Source: Rhodocyclaceae bacterium (GTDB lineage Bacteria > Pseudomonadota > Gammaproteobacteria > Burkholderiales > CAIKXV01). Taken from it: a DNA stretch of 64,000 nt. Shown in pieces: positions 26,213 to 34,787 of the stretch; the first letter of the stretch is position 1, and each line of letters begins with the position of its first letter. The notes under the pieces were generated by a model. It was not told where the DNA came from. It did no database searches and saw only the letters and a list, made by a program, of their open reading frames with translations. The DNA lies in contig JADCHX010000024.1 of assembly GCA_020248265.1 (NCBI GenBank), positions 124,001-188,000 of the forward strand. Reading direction: 5' to 3'. A program made the position numbers and the translations under genes.

Positions 26213-27391
26213 TCAGTCGGTGACGAAATACTGCAGCGGCAATCGGTGCAGGTTCTCGACACCGGTGTCGGTGATGCGCACCAGGTTGCCCAGCTGTACG
26301 CCGGCACGCTCGTCCTCGGTGACGATGTTCGGCTGCAGCACCATGCACATGTTCTTCTCGAACACGAACGGCGCGATCGAGCGCCCCTTCGCCGTGCGCC
26401 GGGTGCCCAGGTTCGGCGGCAGCAGGCCGACACCGAATCCATGCAGGAAGGAGTCGTTGATCGTGAACCCGCGCTCGTGAATCACCTCGGCCGCGTCGAG
26501 CAGGTCATCGCTGGTGGCACCCGCGCGCAGCAACTCGAGCCCGCGCTGGTAGGACTCGAGCGCCACCGCGCACAGCGAAGCATAGCGCTGGCCGGGCGCC
26601 TCGCCGATGAAGATCGGCCGCTGGATCTGCCCCGAGTAGCCCCAGTGGCTGATGCTGATCTCGTTGTTCACCACGTCGCCCTTGCGCAGCACGCGCTGGG
26701 TCAGGTTCTGCCGGGGCACGCAGGCCGAGGCCTCGTCCTGGCCGCCGGAGGACAGGTAGCACAGGTGCGGCAGGCCACCGGCGGCGAAGCCGGCCGACTC
26801 GACGATCGCGCCGAGTTCCGCCTCGCGCAGCCCGGCATGCGCGCCGTCGATCAAGGCCTGCAGCGCGGCATCGGTCAGCTGGGCGCCGCGGCGCAGCCAT
26901 TCGATCTCTTCGTCGCCCTTCACCTGGCGCAGGTTACGGAACTTCGGCGTCACCTCGCGGAAGGTCCAGCCGGGCAGCAGCTTCTGCCAGGTGAGCCAGT
27001 CGGCCGCCGGCACGTCGCCGACCCAGCCGAGCACGCCGGGCGCTGCGCCGGAATCGAGCAGGAAGCGCGCGATCGTCGCCGCCGAATCGGCGCCGCCCCA
27101 GCGCGTCTCGATCGAGGCCATCTCGCGCGCGTTGGGCACATGGTTGTGCGACTGCGCGAACAGCACTGGCGCGCCGCCGTCGACCATCGCCACGTAGTTG
27201 TTGCGATTGCCGAAGAAACCGGACAGCCAGAGCACGTCGGCCTGCATGTGGCGCGACATGCCGGAGTGGCCGTAGACGACCAGCGCCGCGAGGCCCTCGC
27301 CGGACATCAGCGTGCGCGCACGCGCATGCCGCCGCTCGAATTCGGCGTCGGAGAACCGGGGATACAGGGAATCGGGGATGGCGCCGGACAT
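26213..27391 (-). CDS. M24-fold protein lacking four of five metal ligands (creatinase-like or regulatory)
   Basis: A 392-residue protein with the N-terminal creatinase domain (about 18-155) and C-terminal pita-bread domain (about 165-385). At the metal positions of aminopeptidase P it has Glu244, Gln255, His317, Gln353 and Gln366, so four of the five ligands are changed. Creatinase uses the same fold without metal, so a metal-free hydrolase is possible; a non-catalytic binding role is another option. The ATG at 27391 is two bases after the aldo/keto reductase stop, with GGAGG in the end of that gene, indicating tight coupling. It overlaps an alternative start of the downstream Bug gene. Confidence 0.87.
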   Translation of the reverse strand: MSGAIPDSLYPRFSDAEFERRHARARTLMSGEGLAALVVYGHSGMSRHMQADVLWLSGFFGNRNNYVAMVDGGAPVLFAQSHNHVPNAREMASIETRWGGADSAATIARFLLDSGAAPGVLGWVGDVPAADWLTWQKLLPGWTFREVTPKFRNLRQVKGDEEIEWLRRGAQLTDAALQALIDGAHAGLREAELGAIVESAGFAAGGLPHLCYLSSGGQDEASACVPRQNLTQRVLRKGDVVNNEISISHWGYSGQIQRPIFIGEAPGQRYASLCAVALESYQRGLELLRAGATSDDLLDAAEVIHERGFTINDSFLHGFGVGLLPPNLGTRRTAKGRSIAPFVFEKNMCMVLQPNIVTEDERAGVQLGNLVRITDTGVENLHRLPLQYFVTD

Positions 27392-27393
27392 GC

Positions 27394-28377
27394 TCAGCCT
27401 CCGAGCGTCTTGAAATAACCGGTGGGATAGCGCTCGCCGGCGCCGACGCCGGGGCGGAACGCTTCGGAGAGCTCGGCGATGTCCGCAGGGGTCAGCACGA
27501 AGTCGACCGCCGCGACGTTCTGTTCGAGGTACTTCTGCTGCTTGGTGCCCGGGATCGGCACGATGTCGTCGCCCTGCGCCAGCAGCCAGGCGAGGGCCAC
27601 CTGCGCGGTGGTCGCGCCTAGCCGGTCGGCGATGCGCTGCAGCGGTGCGAGCAGTTCCAGGTTCTTCTCGAGGTTTCCGGCATGGAAGCGCGGATGGATG
27701 CGTCGCCGGTCGTTCGGCGCGATGTCGTCGAGCGAGCGCACGCGCCCGGTCAGCAGCCCGCGGCCCAGCGGCGAGTAGGGCACGAAGCCGATGCCCAGTT
27801 CACGGCAGGCCGGCAGGATCTCGCGCTCGACATGTCGCTCCCAGAGCGAATACTCGGTCTGCAGCGCGGCCACCGGATGCACGGCACTCGCGCGCCGCAG
27901 CGTGTCGGCGCCAGCCTCGCAGATGCCCAGGAAGCGCACCTTGCCCTGCTCGACCAGCCTGGCCATCGCACCCCAGGTCTCCTCGACCGGTACGTCCGGA
28001 TCGATCCGGTGCAGGTAGTACAGGTCGATGGTGTCGACCCCGAGCTGCTTCAGGCTCTTGTCGCAGGCCTGCGGCACGTAGTCCGGCCTTCCGTTGTAGC
28101 CCTTGCTGCCGCCGGGCAGGTCGAAGTTGCCGAACTTCGACACCACCACGACGCAGTCGCGTCGCCCGCGGATGGCTTCGGCGATCAGCTGCTCGTGGCG
28201 GCCCTTCTGGTAGGCATCGGACGAATCGAGGAAGTTGACTCCGAGGTCGAGCGCCCGGCGCATGGTCTCGACCTGGACTTCGCCGTCGTTCTCGCCGAAG
28301 TTGGTGGTCGTGCTGCCCATGCCGAGGCCGATGGCAGAAACCTGCAGGCCATGGCTTCCGAGCGTCCGTGTCTTCAT
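27394..28377 (-). CDS. Aldo/keto reductase
   Basis: A 327-residue (beta/alpha)8 NADPH-dependent oxidoreductase acting on aldehydes or ketones. The catalytic tetrad can be placed: Asp and Tyr in [15 protein letters not shown] (near 50-60), Lys in VVVSKFG, and His in YYLHRID. The C-terminal part has the NADP-binding [15 protein letters not shown]. It resembles the AKR13/YajO-like group. It lies 19 bases downstream of a Bug gene and two bases upstream of the second M24 gene, so it is clearly part of the transcription unit. Substrate unknown. Confidence 0.94.
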   Translation of the reverse strand: MKTRTLGSHGLQVSAIGLGMGSTTTNFGENDGEVQVETMRRALDLGVNFLDSSDAYQKGRHEQLIAEAIRGRRDCVVVVSKFGNFDLPGGSKGYNGRPDYVPQACDKSLKQLGVDTIDLYYLHRIDPDVPVEETWGAMARLVEQGKVRFLGICEAGADTLRRASAVHPVAALQTEYSLWERHVEREILPACRELGIGFVPYSPLGRGLLTGRVRSLDDIAPNDRRRIHPRFHAGNLEKNLELLAPLQRIADRLGATTAQVALAWLLAQGDDIVPIPGTKQQKYLEQNVAAVDFVLTPADIAELSEAFRPGVGAGERYPTGYFKTLGG

Positions 28378-28396
28378 CGGGGCGTTGCTGTCCGGA

Positions 28397-29422
28397 TCAG
28401 TCTGCCGTGATGCCGGCCGCCTTGATGATCGGCGTCCAGCGGGCGATCTCGTCCGTCACGAAGCGGCCGAGCTCCGCCGGCGACGACGACACGACTTCGA
28501 TGCCCTGCTTCAGGATGGTCTCGCGTACATCAGGCATCGCAAGGATTTCGACGATCGCCTGATGCAGCTTGTCGACCACCGGCTTGGGTGTCTTCTGCGT
28601 CGTGAACAGGCCGAACCACAGGCGCGCCTCGAACTGCGGCAGTCCGACCTCGGCGGAGCCGGGGATGTCCGGCGCGCCGATGAAGCGCTTCGGGCTCGAA
28701 ACCGCAAGCGGTCGCATCTTCGCGGCGCCGCCGGCCTTCAACTGTCCGGCCACGGTGACCGGGGACAGGAAAGACAGCTGTACGTCGCCGGACAGGAGTC
28801 CGGTCAGCGCGGCACCCGCACTCTTGTACGGCACGTGCTCCATTTCGATGCCTGCGACCTTCTTGAACAGTTCACCCGACAGGTGGCTGATCGAACCGTT
28901 GCCCGCCGAACCGTAGGTCAACCGCCCCTTCTGCTTCGCGTAGGCGATCAGGTCCTTGACGCTGGTCACCGGCAGGGTGGTGTTCACCACCAGCGCGGTC
29001 ACGCCCTGCGCCACCATCGACAGCGGTTGCAGGTCGCGCACGGGGTCGTAGCCGAGCTTCGGATACAGGGTGACCGCGCTGACCATCGGCCCGGCATGTC
29101 CCATCACCAGCGTGTGGCCGTCCGGCGTTGCCCGCGCCGCGACCTCGGTCGGGATGGTGCCACCGGCGCCCGCACGGTTGTCCACCACCACCGGTTGGCC
29201 CCAGCGTTCGGTCAGCTTCTGGCCGATCACCCGCGACAGGTAGTCGGCGGTGCTGCCCGTACCCTGGCCCATGATGCGCAGCGGCCGGTTCGGGAAGTCC
29301 TTCGCCGCATCGGCCTGTGCGAATGCAGCCCCGGACAGGGCGAGCGCGAGCGCCCCGACGGCAGCCTGCAGGCCGGGGACGGCGGACTTCGACGGGGTGT
29401 TGCGTGTGCAATGGCGTTCCAT
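28397..29422 (-). CDS. Bug/TctC family periplasmic receptor
   Basis: A 341-residue receptor. Two neighbouring in-frame ATGs (29428 and 29422) follow a GGAGGAG site; spacing favours 29422. The signal peptide has the hydrophobic core [16 protein letters not shown] with cleavage near FAQAD. Mature motifs: [18 protein letters not shown], in which the usual PFPPGG is replaced by GQGTGS, then [14 protein letters not shown] and [12 protein letters not shown]. The changed first binding loop suggests a ligand different from that of its neighbours. Located between another Bug gene and the aldo/keto reductase gene. Confidence 0.92.
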   Translation of the reverse strand: MERHCTRNTPSKSAVPGLQAAVGALALALSGAAFAQADAAKDFPNRPLRIMGQGTGSTADYLSRVIGQKLTERWGQPVVVDNRAGAGGTIPTEVAARATPDGHTLVMGHAGPMVSAVTLYPKLGYDPVRDLQPLSMVAQGVTALVVNTTLPVTSVKDLIAYAKQKGRLTYGSAGNGSISHLSGELFKKVAGIEMEHVPYKSAGAALTGLLSGDVQLSFLSPVTVAGQLKAGGAAKMRPLAVSSPKRFIGAPDIPGSAEVGLPQFEARLWFGLFTTQKTPKPVVDKLHQAIVEILAMPDVRETILKQGIEVVSSSPAELGRFVTDEIARWTPIIKAAGITAD

Positions 29423-29502
29423 GGTCATCTCCTCCTGTTGCGACTCGAGCCGGGCGGTGAAGTGCATCGCCGGCCTCTGTTTGCGTATTGACGACGGTGC
29501 GG

Positions 29503-30516
29503 CTACTGGACCTTCGCGCCCGAGGCCTTCACCACCTTGCCCCAGAGTTCGATCTCGGACCGGATGTAGGCCGCGAACTCCGCCGGCGTGCTGTCGAGCA
29601 CGTCCATGCCCTGTGCCGCCAGCTTCTGCCGGTTGCCCGGGTCCTGCAGCACCTTGCGCATCTCGGCGTTGAGCAGGTTCACCACCGGCTCGGGCGTGCC
29701 GCCGGTGGCGGAGAACCCGAACCAGGCGGCGATCGCGAAGCCGGGTACGCCGCTCTCGGCGATCGTCGGCAGATCCGGCAGCGACGGGATGCGCCTGGCG
29801 TTGGTGACGCCCAGCGTACGCAGCTTGCCCGACTGCACGATGCCCGAGACCACCGACACGCTGGCGAACGAGGCGATGGTCTCGCCCGAGAGCACCGCGT
29901 TGATCGACAGCGGCGTGCTCTTGTAGGCGATGTGCGTCAGCCTGGTTCCGGTGAGCATGCCGAACAGTTCGCCGGCCATGTGCTGCGACGTACCGGTACC
30001 ACCCGACGAAAAGGTGAGCTCGCCCGGCTTCTGCCGCGCCAGCGCGATGAAATCTTTAACCGTCTTCACCGGCAGCGACGGATGCACGACCAGCATGTTC
30101 GGGCTGGACGCGGCCAGGATGATCGGCGCGAAGTCCTTGATCGGGTCGAAGTTCAGCTTGCCGTACAGCGTCGGATTGATGCCGTGCGTGCTGATCGTGG
30201 TGATGAACAGCGTGTAGCCGTCGGGTGCAGCACGCGCCGCCAGTTCCGCTGCGACGTTGCCGCCGGCACCCGGACGGTTGTCGACGACCACCTGCTGGCC
30301 GAGCGAACGCGACAGGCCGTCGGCCATCAGCCGGGACAGGTTGTCGCCGGCCGAACCCGGCCCGAGCGTGACCAGGAGGCGGATCGGCTTGGTCGGGTAC
30401 TTCGGTGCCTGGGCCCATGCACCGTCGGCCGCCAGCAGCGCGGCCGGAAGGATCACCGACGCGATCACCGAAGCGATCACCGCACCGTTGGCATCACGGG
30501 TCGCGGCACGATTCAT
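29503..30516 (-). CDS. Bug/TctC family periplasmic receptor
   Basis: A 337-residue receptor whose ATG overlaps the RidA-like stop codon in an ATGA, so translation is probably coupled. Signal core VIASVIASVILPAALLAA, cleavage after AWAQA. First binding loop PIRLLVTLGPGSAGDNLSR differs from the usual PFPPGG, as in the next gene downstream; later motifs GQQVVVDNRPGAGGN and PDGYTLFITT are normal. Two Bug genes lie back to back here (80-base gap), perhaps by duplication, though they have diverged. Confidence 0.92.
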   Translation of the reverse strand: MNRAATRDANGAVIASVIASVILPAALLAADGAWAQAPKYPTKPIRLLVTLGPGSAGDNLSRLMADGLSRSLGQQVVVDNRPGAGGNVAAELAARAAPDGYTLFITTISTHGINPTLYGKLNFDPIKDFAPIILAASSPNMLVVHPSLPVKTVKDFIALARQKPGELTFSSGGTGTSQHMAGELFGMLTGTRLTHIAYKSTPLSINAVLSGETIASFASVSVVSGIVQSGKLRTLGVTNARRIPSLPDLPTIAESGVPGFAIAAWFGFSATGGTPEPVVNLLNAEMRKVLQDPGNRQKLAAQGMDVLDSTPAEFAAYIRSEIELWGKVVKASGAKVQ

Positions 30517-30908
30517 TCAGCCACCACCGCGACGCCCTGGATCTCGATCAGCAGGCCCGGCCGCGCGAAGTGCGAGACGGTGATCAGCGCACTCGCCGGG
30601 TACTTGCCGTCGGGGAAGCGCTTGCCGCGCAGCGCGACGAACCTGTCGCCATTGCGCGGGTCGTTGATGAACACGGTCATCGTCACCATGTCGGCGAGCG
30701 TGCCGCCGGCGCGCGCAATGGTCGCACCGAGCAGGTCGAAGATGCGCTCGGCCTGCGCTTCGAAGTTGCCGGACAGGTCCTTGCCCTCGGCATCGGTGAG
30801 CGCGGTCTGCCCGGCGAGCCAGACGATGCGTCCGCCCTCGGTAATCACCGCTGGCGAATAGGCGCGGCCCTTCTGGGCCTCGCCGGTGGGCAGGTGTTCC
30901 TTCTTCAT
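30513..30908 (-). CDS. RidA/YjgF-family protein without the catalytic arginine
   Basis: A 131-residue protein of the RidA (YjgF/YER057c/UK114) fold, which forms trimers with clefts between subunits. Family strands are clear (RIVWLAGQTAL, VTMTVFINDP). In imine deaminases the strand reads PxRxxVxV with an Arg; here it is YPASALITV, with Ser106 at the Arg position. It therefore probably belongs to one of the Rid groups that do not hydrolyse 2-imino acids. Such proteins are often found in degradation operons for amines, aromatic amines or heterocycles. It is coupled to the following Bug gene. Confidence 0.9.
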   Translation of the reverse strand: MKKEHLPTGEAQKGRAYSPAVITEGGRIVWLAGQTALTDAEGKDLSGNFEAQAERIFDLLGATIARAGGTLADMVTMTVFINDPRNGDRFVALRGKRFPDGKYPASALITVSHFARPGLLIEIQGVAVVAE

Positions 30909-30943
30909 CGATGCGCTCCCCTTCTCATGATGGATGTTGCCGG

Positions 30944-31906
30944 CTACTCGGCCTTCGCGCCCGACTCGCGCACCACCTTGCCCAGACGCACGACCTCGGC
31001 GGCCAGGAACTTGTCGAACTGCTCCGGCGTCATCGACATCGTCTCGGCACCCTGGGTCAGGAACAGCTCCCGCACCTCGGGCATCGACAGTACCTTGTTC
31101 ACGTCGCGGTTCAGACGACCGACCAGCGCGCGCGGCGACTTCGACGACGCGAGCAGACCGAACCAGCCGTCGAAACCCGCGTTCGGGTAGGTCTCGACCA
31201 GCGTCGGCAGGTCGGGCAGCACCGACGAACGCTTGTTGGTGCCGACCGCCAGGCCAAGGAGCTTGCCGGCCTTGATCTGGCTGAGCGAGGCCACCAGCGG
31301 CACCATGAAGAAGTCGACCCGGCCGCCGATCACGTCGGCCAGGCCTTCGGGTACGCCCTTGAACGGGACGTGCTGGGCCTGGAGTCCGAGTGCGGCACGC
31401 ACCACCTCGCCGTTGAGGTGGGTGGAGCTGCCGATACCGGCCGATGCGTAGAGCAGCCCGTTCGGCCGCTTCTTCGACAGCTCGACCAGGTCGCGCACGC
31501 TCTTGACGCCGGAGGACGGGGACACCACCAGCACGTTCGGCACGATGGCCACCGGCGCGATGCCGGAGAAATCCTTCACCGTGTCGAACGGCAGCTTTGC
31601 CGCGAGCGTCGCGTTGGCCGCGTGGCCGGACGACACCATCAGTATCGTGTGGCCGTCGGGGTTTGCCTTGAGCACCATCTCGGTGCCGATGATGCCGAGC
31701 GCGCCGGGACGGTTGTCCGACAGCACCTGCTGGCCCCAGGCCTCGGTGAGCCGCGCGGCAACCGCCCGCGCCAGGATGTCGGTCGCGCTGCCGGCGGAGA
31801 ACGGCACGACGATCCGCACCGGACGGTTCGGGAAGTTGTCCTGTGCCTGTGCATTCATCGATACGGCGGCCGCCGCCGCGGCGGCACCTGCAAGCAAGCG
31901 ATTCAT
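30944..31906 (-). CDS. Bug/TctC family periplasmic receptor
   Basis: A 320-residue receptor; the ATG at 31906 has AAAGGAG upstream. The signal peptide is short (MNRLLAGAAAAAAAVSMNAQAQ). Mature motifs: PVRIVVPFSAGSATDILAR, GQQVLSDNRPGALG and PDGHTILMVSSG. It lies between the first alpha/beta hydrolase gene of the run (124-base gap) and the RidA-like gene (35-base gap). Confidence 0.93.
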   Translation of the reverse strand: MNRLLAGAAAAAAAVSMNAQAQDNFPNRPVRIVVPFSAGSATDILARAVAARLTEAWGQQVLSDNRPGALGIIGTEMVLKANPDGHTILMVSSGHAANATLAAKLPFDTVKDFSGIAPVAIVPNVLVVSPSSGVKSVRDLVELSKKRPNGLLYASAGIGSSTHLNGEVVRAALGLQAQHVPFKGVPEGLADVIGGRVDFFMVPLVASLSQIKAGKLLGLAVGTNKRSSVLPDLPTLVETYPNAGFDGWFGLLASSKSPRALVGRLNRDVNKVLSMPEVRELFLTQGAETMSMTPEQFDKFLAAEVVRLGKVVRESGAKAE

Positions 31907-32030
31907 GGTGTCTCCTTTGGAAGGTCGACGGGCTGCTCGGGCAGCCTCGTGCTGTGAATCCTGCATGGACCGCTCGGGCGGCCTCGCATCGTCCGGCTTG
32001 CGCCGGCCTGTCCCTGCGCCAACCCGTCCC

Positions 32031-33101
32031 CTATCGCTTCGGAAGGCCGAGCCGAGCCGCCATCCAGTCGGCGGTCTGCGTACGGTAGCGGTACGCGCGG
32101 TTGTTCACCACGTGGTTGCCATCCTCGACCATCAGCAGTTCGACCGGACCACCCGCCTCGCGGGCAAGCCGCTCCGCGTCCTGCCACGGGATGATACGGT
32201 CCTGCTTGCCGGCGACGATGAACAATGGGCAAGTGATCTTCGACGCCAGCCCCTCGAGCGACAGCGTATGCGCCGCCTTGCGGCCTTCCTCGGGCGTCGC
32301 GCACTTGGCACGCACCTGGAACGCACGACGGGTGAGTTCCGGTAGCCCGTCCCAGTTGGCGCCCATGTTGTACGGGCCGGACAGCGCGATGCAGGCCTTC
32401 GCCCGTTTCTCGAAAGCCGCAGCCCGCGGTGCATAGTAACCGCCGAGCGAGACGCCCCACAGGGCGGCACGGCCATGGTCGATGTCGCTGCGCGTCTCGA
32501 GCCAGTCGAACACCGCCTTCACCGGAACCTCGTAGTCGCCGCGGATCGGGAACTCGTATTCGGCCTCGCCCTGCCCCGGACCATCGAACGCCAGCGTCGC
32601 GATGCCGCGCTCGAGGAAGTTGCGCTCGTACGCGTCCATTTCTTCTTTGCAGGAATCGAGGCCCATGCACATTACCAGCACCGGTGGGCGCACGCTGCCG
32701 GCCGGCTTGCGCAGTTCACCCTTGAGCGTGGTACCCATGTAGGGGATCTCGACCCGCTCGCCGGGCGGATCGATCAACGGCAGCGCCTTCGCGCGCGATG
32801 CCACCGCCTTCATGTGCGCCCACTTCATCTGATCGAGGTCATCGACGAACACGAACTTCGCGAAGTGATGGCAGACGGCGGCGCGCGAGAAGTGCTCACC
32901 GGCCGACAGACGGTGCCCGGCGGCGAGATCGGTCTCGCCGAGCGCATCGTGCACGTCGCCGCGGGCGACCCACGCCTTGCACCAGTCGCTCCAGGAGGCG
33001 AGGCTGCCGGTGACGTCCTGGAAGTCAGTCAGTGGAATGCCATTGGCGATGAGGCGCGGCGCCCAGTGCGCCAGTGCGGACTGCAGTTGTGAATCGGCCA
33101 T
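32031..33101 (-). CDS. Alpha/beta hydrolase, 2,6-dihydroxypseudooxynicotine hydrolase-like (first gene of the run)
   Basis: A 356-residue paralogue of the protein at 23997-25070, with the same helical lid (about 1-105) and catalytic residues Ser218 (GVSLGGYYAPR), Asp301 (GKQDRII) and His330 (DGNHVVNN). The two share long identical stretches such as the CMGLDS and DGPGQGEAEYE segments, but differ around the lid and the SGxxx loop after the nucleophile, so they may act on different but related substrates or on successive steps. It is the first gene of the 21-kb minus-strand run and faces the GntR regulator gene across a 284-base intergenic region with inverted half-sites. Confidence 0.87.
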   Translation of the reverse strand: MADSQLQSALAHWAPRLIANGIPLTDFQDVTGSLASWSDWCKAWVARGDVHDALGETDLAAGHRLSAGEHFSRAAVCHHFAKFVFVDDLDQMKWAHMKAVASRAKALPLIDPPGERVEIPYMGTTLKGELRKPAGSVRPPVLVMCMGLDSCKEEMDAYERNFLERGIATLAFDGPGQGEAEYEFPIRGDYEVPVKAVFDWLETRSDIDHGRAALWGVSLGGYYAPRAAAFEKRAKACIALSGPYNMGANWDGLPELTRRAFQVRAKCATPEEGRKAAHTLSLEGLASKITCPLFIVAGKQDRIIPWQDAERLAREAGGPVELLMVEDGNHVVNNRAYRYRTQTADWMAARLGLPKR

Positions 33102-33227
33102 CGTGTCGGTCTCCTCTCCGGCGGGCCCGGGATGTGTCGGCGACTGTCCAGGGACGGGAGCGCGCCGACGCTCGCAGGGGCGGGGAATGCTAGCTGCGCC
33201 CCTGACCGGACGTCAACCAGAAACAGG

Positions 33228-33252
33228 ATTGGTTCGATACTTATGCACCAAT
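33228..33252. promoter_or_regulatory. Candidate GntR operator 1: ATTGGT - 13 bases - ACCAAT
   Basis: Perfect inverted half-sites ATTGGT (33228-33233) and ACCAAT (33247-33252). They lie 127 bases before the alpha/beta hydrolase start and within an AT-richer patch that could hold that gene's promoter. FCD-type GntR regulators typically bind GGT/ACC-containing palindromes, and the same half-sites recur in operator 2. Confidence 0.45.
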
Positions 33253-33349
33253 TTTGCCCGAGCGGCCTGATGCAGACTACCTAGATGTCAGAGGGCCTTT
33301 TTTGTTGCGCCGCACCACCTTTACCGCATTGCAGGATACGCCCGCATTG

Positions 33350-33369
33350 AACCAATCGACGCATTGGTT
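33350..33369. promoter_or_regulatory. Candidate GntR operator 2 upstream of the regulator gene
   Basis: Perfect 7-base inverted repeat AACCAAT - 6 bases - ATTGGTT, ending 17 bases before the GntR start codon. It overlaps a possible promoter (TTGAAC at 33347-33352, TAGTTT at 33369-33374, 16-base spacer), which would fit autorepression. The half-site is the same as in operator 1 but in opposite order. Confidence 0.5.
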
Positions 33370-33385
33370 TAGTTTTGGCAGGGCC

Positions 33386-34066
33386 ATGGCATCCCGCATC
33401 CGGAACCGAGCCTCGACGCGTGAATTGCGCACGTTCGTGCTCGCGCAGGCGGGCACTGCGGACGGCCCCGGCAGCAAACTGCCGACCGAGCGCGAGTTCG
33501 CGCTGCGCTTCGCCCTGCCGCGCAACGCGGTCCGGCGGACGCTGGCCGACCTGGAGGCCGAAGGCCGCATTCACCGCGAGGTCGGGCGCGGCACCTTCAT
33601 CGCGGCAGTGCCGGCGCCGGCACCGACCGACCTGCCGACCGTCGCCCGCGCAAGCCCGGGAGAACTGATGGATGCGCGGCTGCGCATCGAGCCCGCCGCG
33701 GTCGAACTGATCGTGGTCAACGCCACCCCGGCCGACTACGAACGCATGGACCATTGCCTCGACCGAGCCGAAGCGGCGGTGACGCTCGGCGAGTTCGAAC
33801 TGTGGGATGCCGCGCTCCACCAGGCGATGGCCGCAGCGGCCCACAACGCATTGATCGCCGGCATATTCGAACTGTTCCACGCTGCGCGACAGCAGACGGA
33901 GTTCGGCAAGCTGCGCAACCGGATCGTCACCGAGACACTGAGACTGGAGTACCAGCGTCAGCATCGCGCCATCGTCGCTGCGCTCAAGGCGCGCGATGCC
34001 GCCGCTGCGCGCGCGGCGGTCACCGCCCACCTCACCTGCGCGCACCGGAACCTGTTCGAGGGCTGA
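33386..34066 (+). CDS. GntR family transcriptional regulator, FadR/FCD subfamily
   Basis: A 226-residue DNA-binding regulator. The N-terminal winged helix (about 4-72) contains GSKLPTEREFALRFALPRNAVRRTL and a wing with GRGTFI; the all-helical FCD domain (about 85-222) contains the metal/ligand residues in DARLRIEPAAVELIV, WDAALHQAM and the His in YQRQHRAIVAAL. FCD regulators sense carboxylates such as lactate, gluconate or aromatic acids. It is divergent from the catabolic run and is the obvious candidate to control it. The start at 33386 is supported by domain boundaries; the ribosome site is weak. Confidence 0.9.
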   Translation: MASRIRNRASTRELRTFVLAQAGTADGPGSKLPTEREFALRFALPRNAVRRTLADLEAEGRIHREVGRGTFIAAVPAPAPTDLPTVARASPGELMDARLRIEPAAVELIVVNATPADYERMDHCLDRAEAAVTLGEFELWDAALHQAMAAAAHNALIAGIFELFHAARQQTEFGKLRNRIVTETLRLEYQRQHRAIVAALKARDAAAARAAVTAHLTCAHRNLFEG

Positions 34067-34071
34067 GCGCG

Positions 34072-34554
34072 TCAGGCGGCGGCCGGATTGCGCCCGAGCC
34101 GTGGCCGCAGCACGCCGAGCACGACGTTGAGCAGCGACAGCGCGAGGATCGTCCACAAGCCCAACCATTCGGTGCGCAGCAGTTCCGCCATCAGCGCCGG
34201 ATCCGCCTGCCCGTCCAGCGCACCGGCCGACAGTTCCGCCACGCGGCGCGAGGTGCCCTGCACTGCCACCAGCGTGCCTTCCAGCAGGACGATGCCGGTG
34301 AACGCCTTCGCCCATACCCAGCGCGCCTGGCAGAACGGGTAGTGCACGGCCATCGCGAGCAGGCCGCTCAGCAGTACGACCAGCAGCGACGGCAGCAGCA
34401 GGTACTTCGACACTGCGAGGATCGACTGGCGCACCGCGGCATACTCGGCGAGCGAGGTGTCGGGCGCGGTGATGACCAGGATCAGGTGGGCGGCCAGAGC
34501 ACCGGTCATGCCGATCCCGCCGATCTCGTGCATCAGTTTGAGGAAACGCTTCAT
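34072..34554 (-). CDS. DUF2269-like integral membrane protein
   Basis: A 160-residue protein with four predicted membrane segments: near residues 12-31 (GGIGMTGALAAHLILVI), 45-70 (LLLPSLLVVLLSGLLAM), 82-102 and 130-150. His9 and His23 lie in or near the first helix, as in DUF2269/CopD-like proteins where they might bind haem or metal. No function is known. It is convergent with the GntR gene (5-base gap) and divergent from the MBL-fold gene; the 233 bases before its start hold no recognisable gene or motif. Confidence 0.75.
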   Translation of the reverse strand: MKRFLKLMHEIGGIGMTGALAAHLILVITAPDTSLAEYAAVRQSILAVSKYLLLPSLLVVLLSGLLAMAVHYPFCQARWVWAKAFTGIVLLEGTLVAVQGTSRRVAELSAGALDGQADPALMAELLRTEWLGLWTILALSLLNVVLGVLRPRLGRNPAAA

Positions 34555-34787
34555 GCCGTCACTCCGCCGCGCAATCGCCGCTCGCGCGAGTGTAATCGCG
34601 CACATGCGGACAGGGACGAATAACCCCGCTGGCACGGGTTTCAGGGGCGGACGCGGAGGTTGCGCCGGACCGGGCAGCCGCGCGATCATCCTGTCTGGTG
34701 TCCGGCAGACTGCGAACGCAAGACAGATACGCGGATGGCGGAACGTACCCGGCCCGGCATCCGCCCGGCCCAGCGAGGAGGTGTTCC

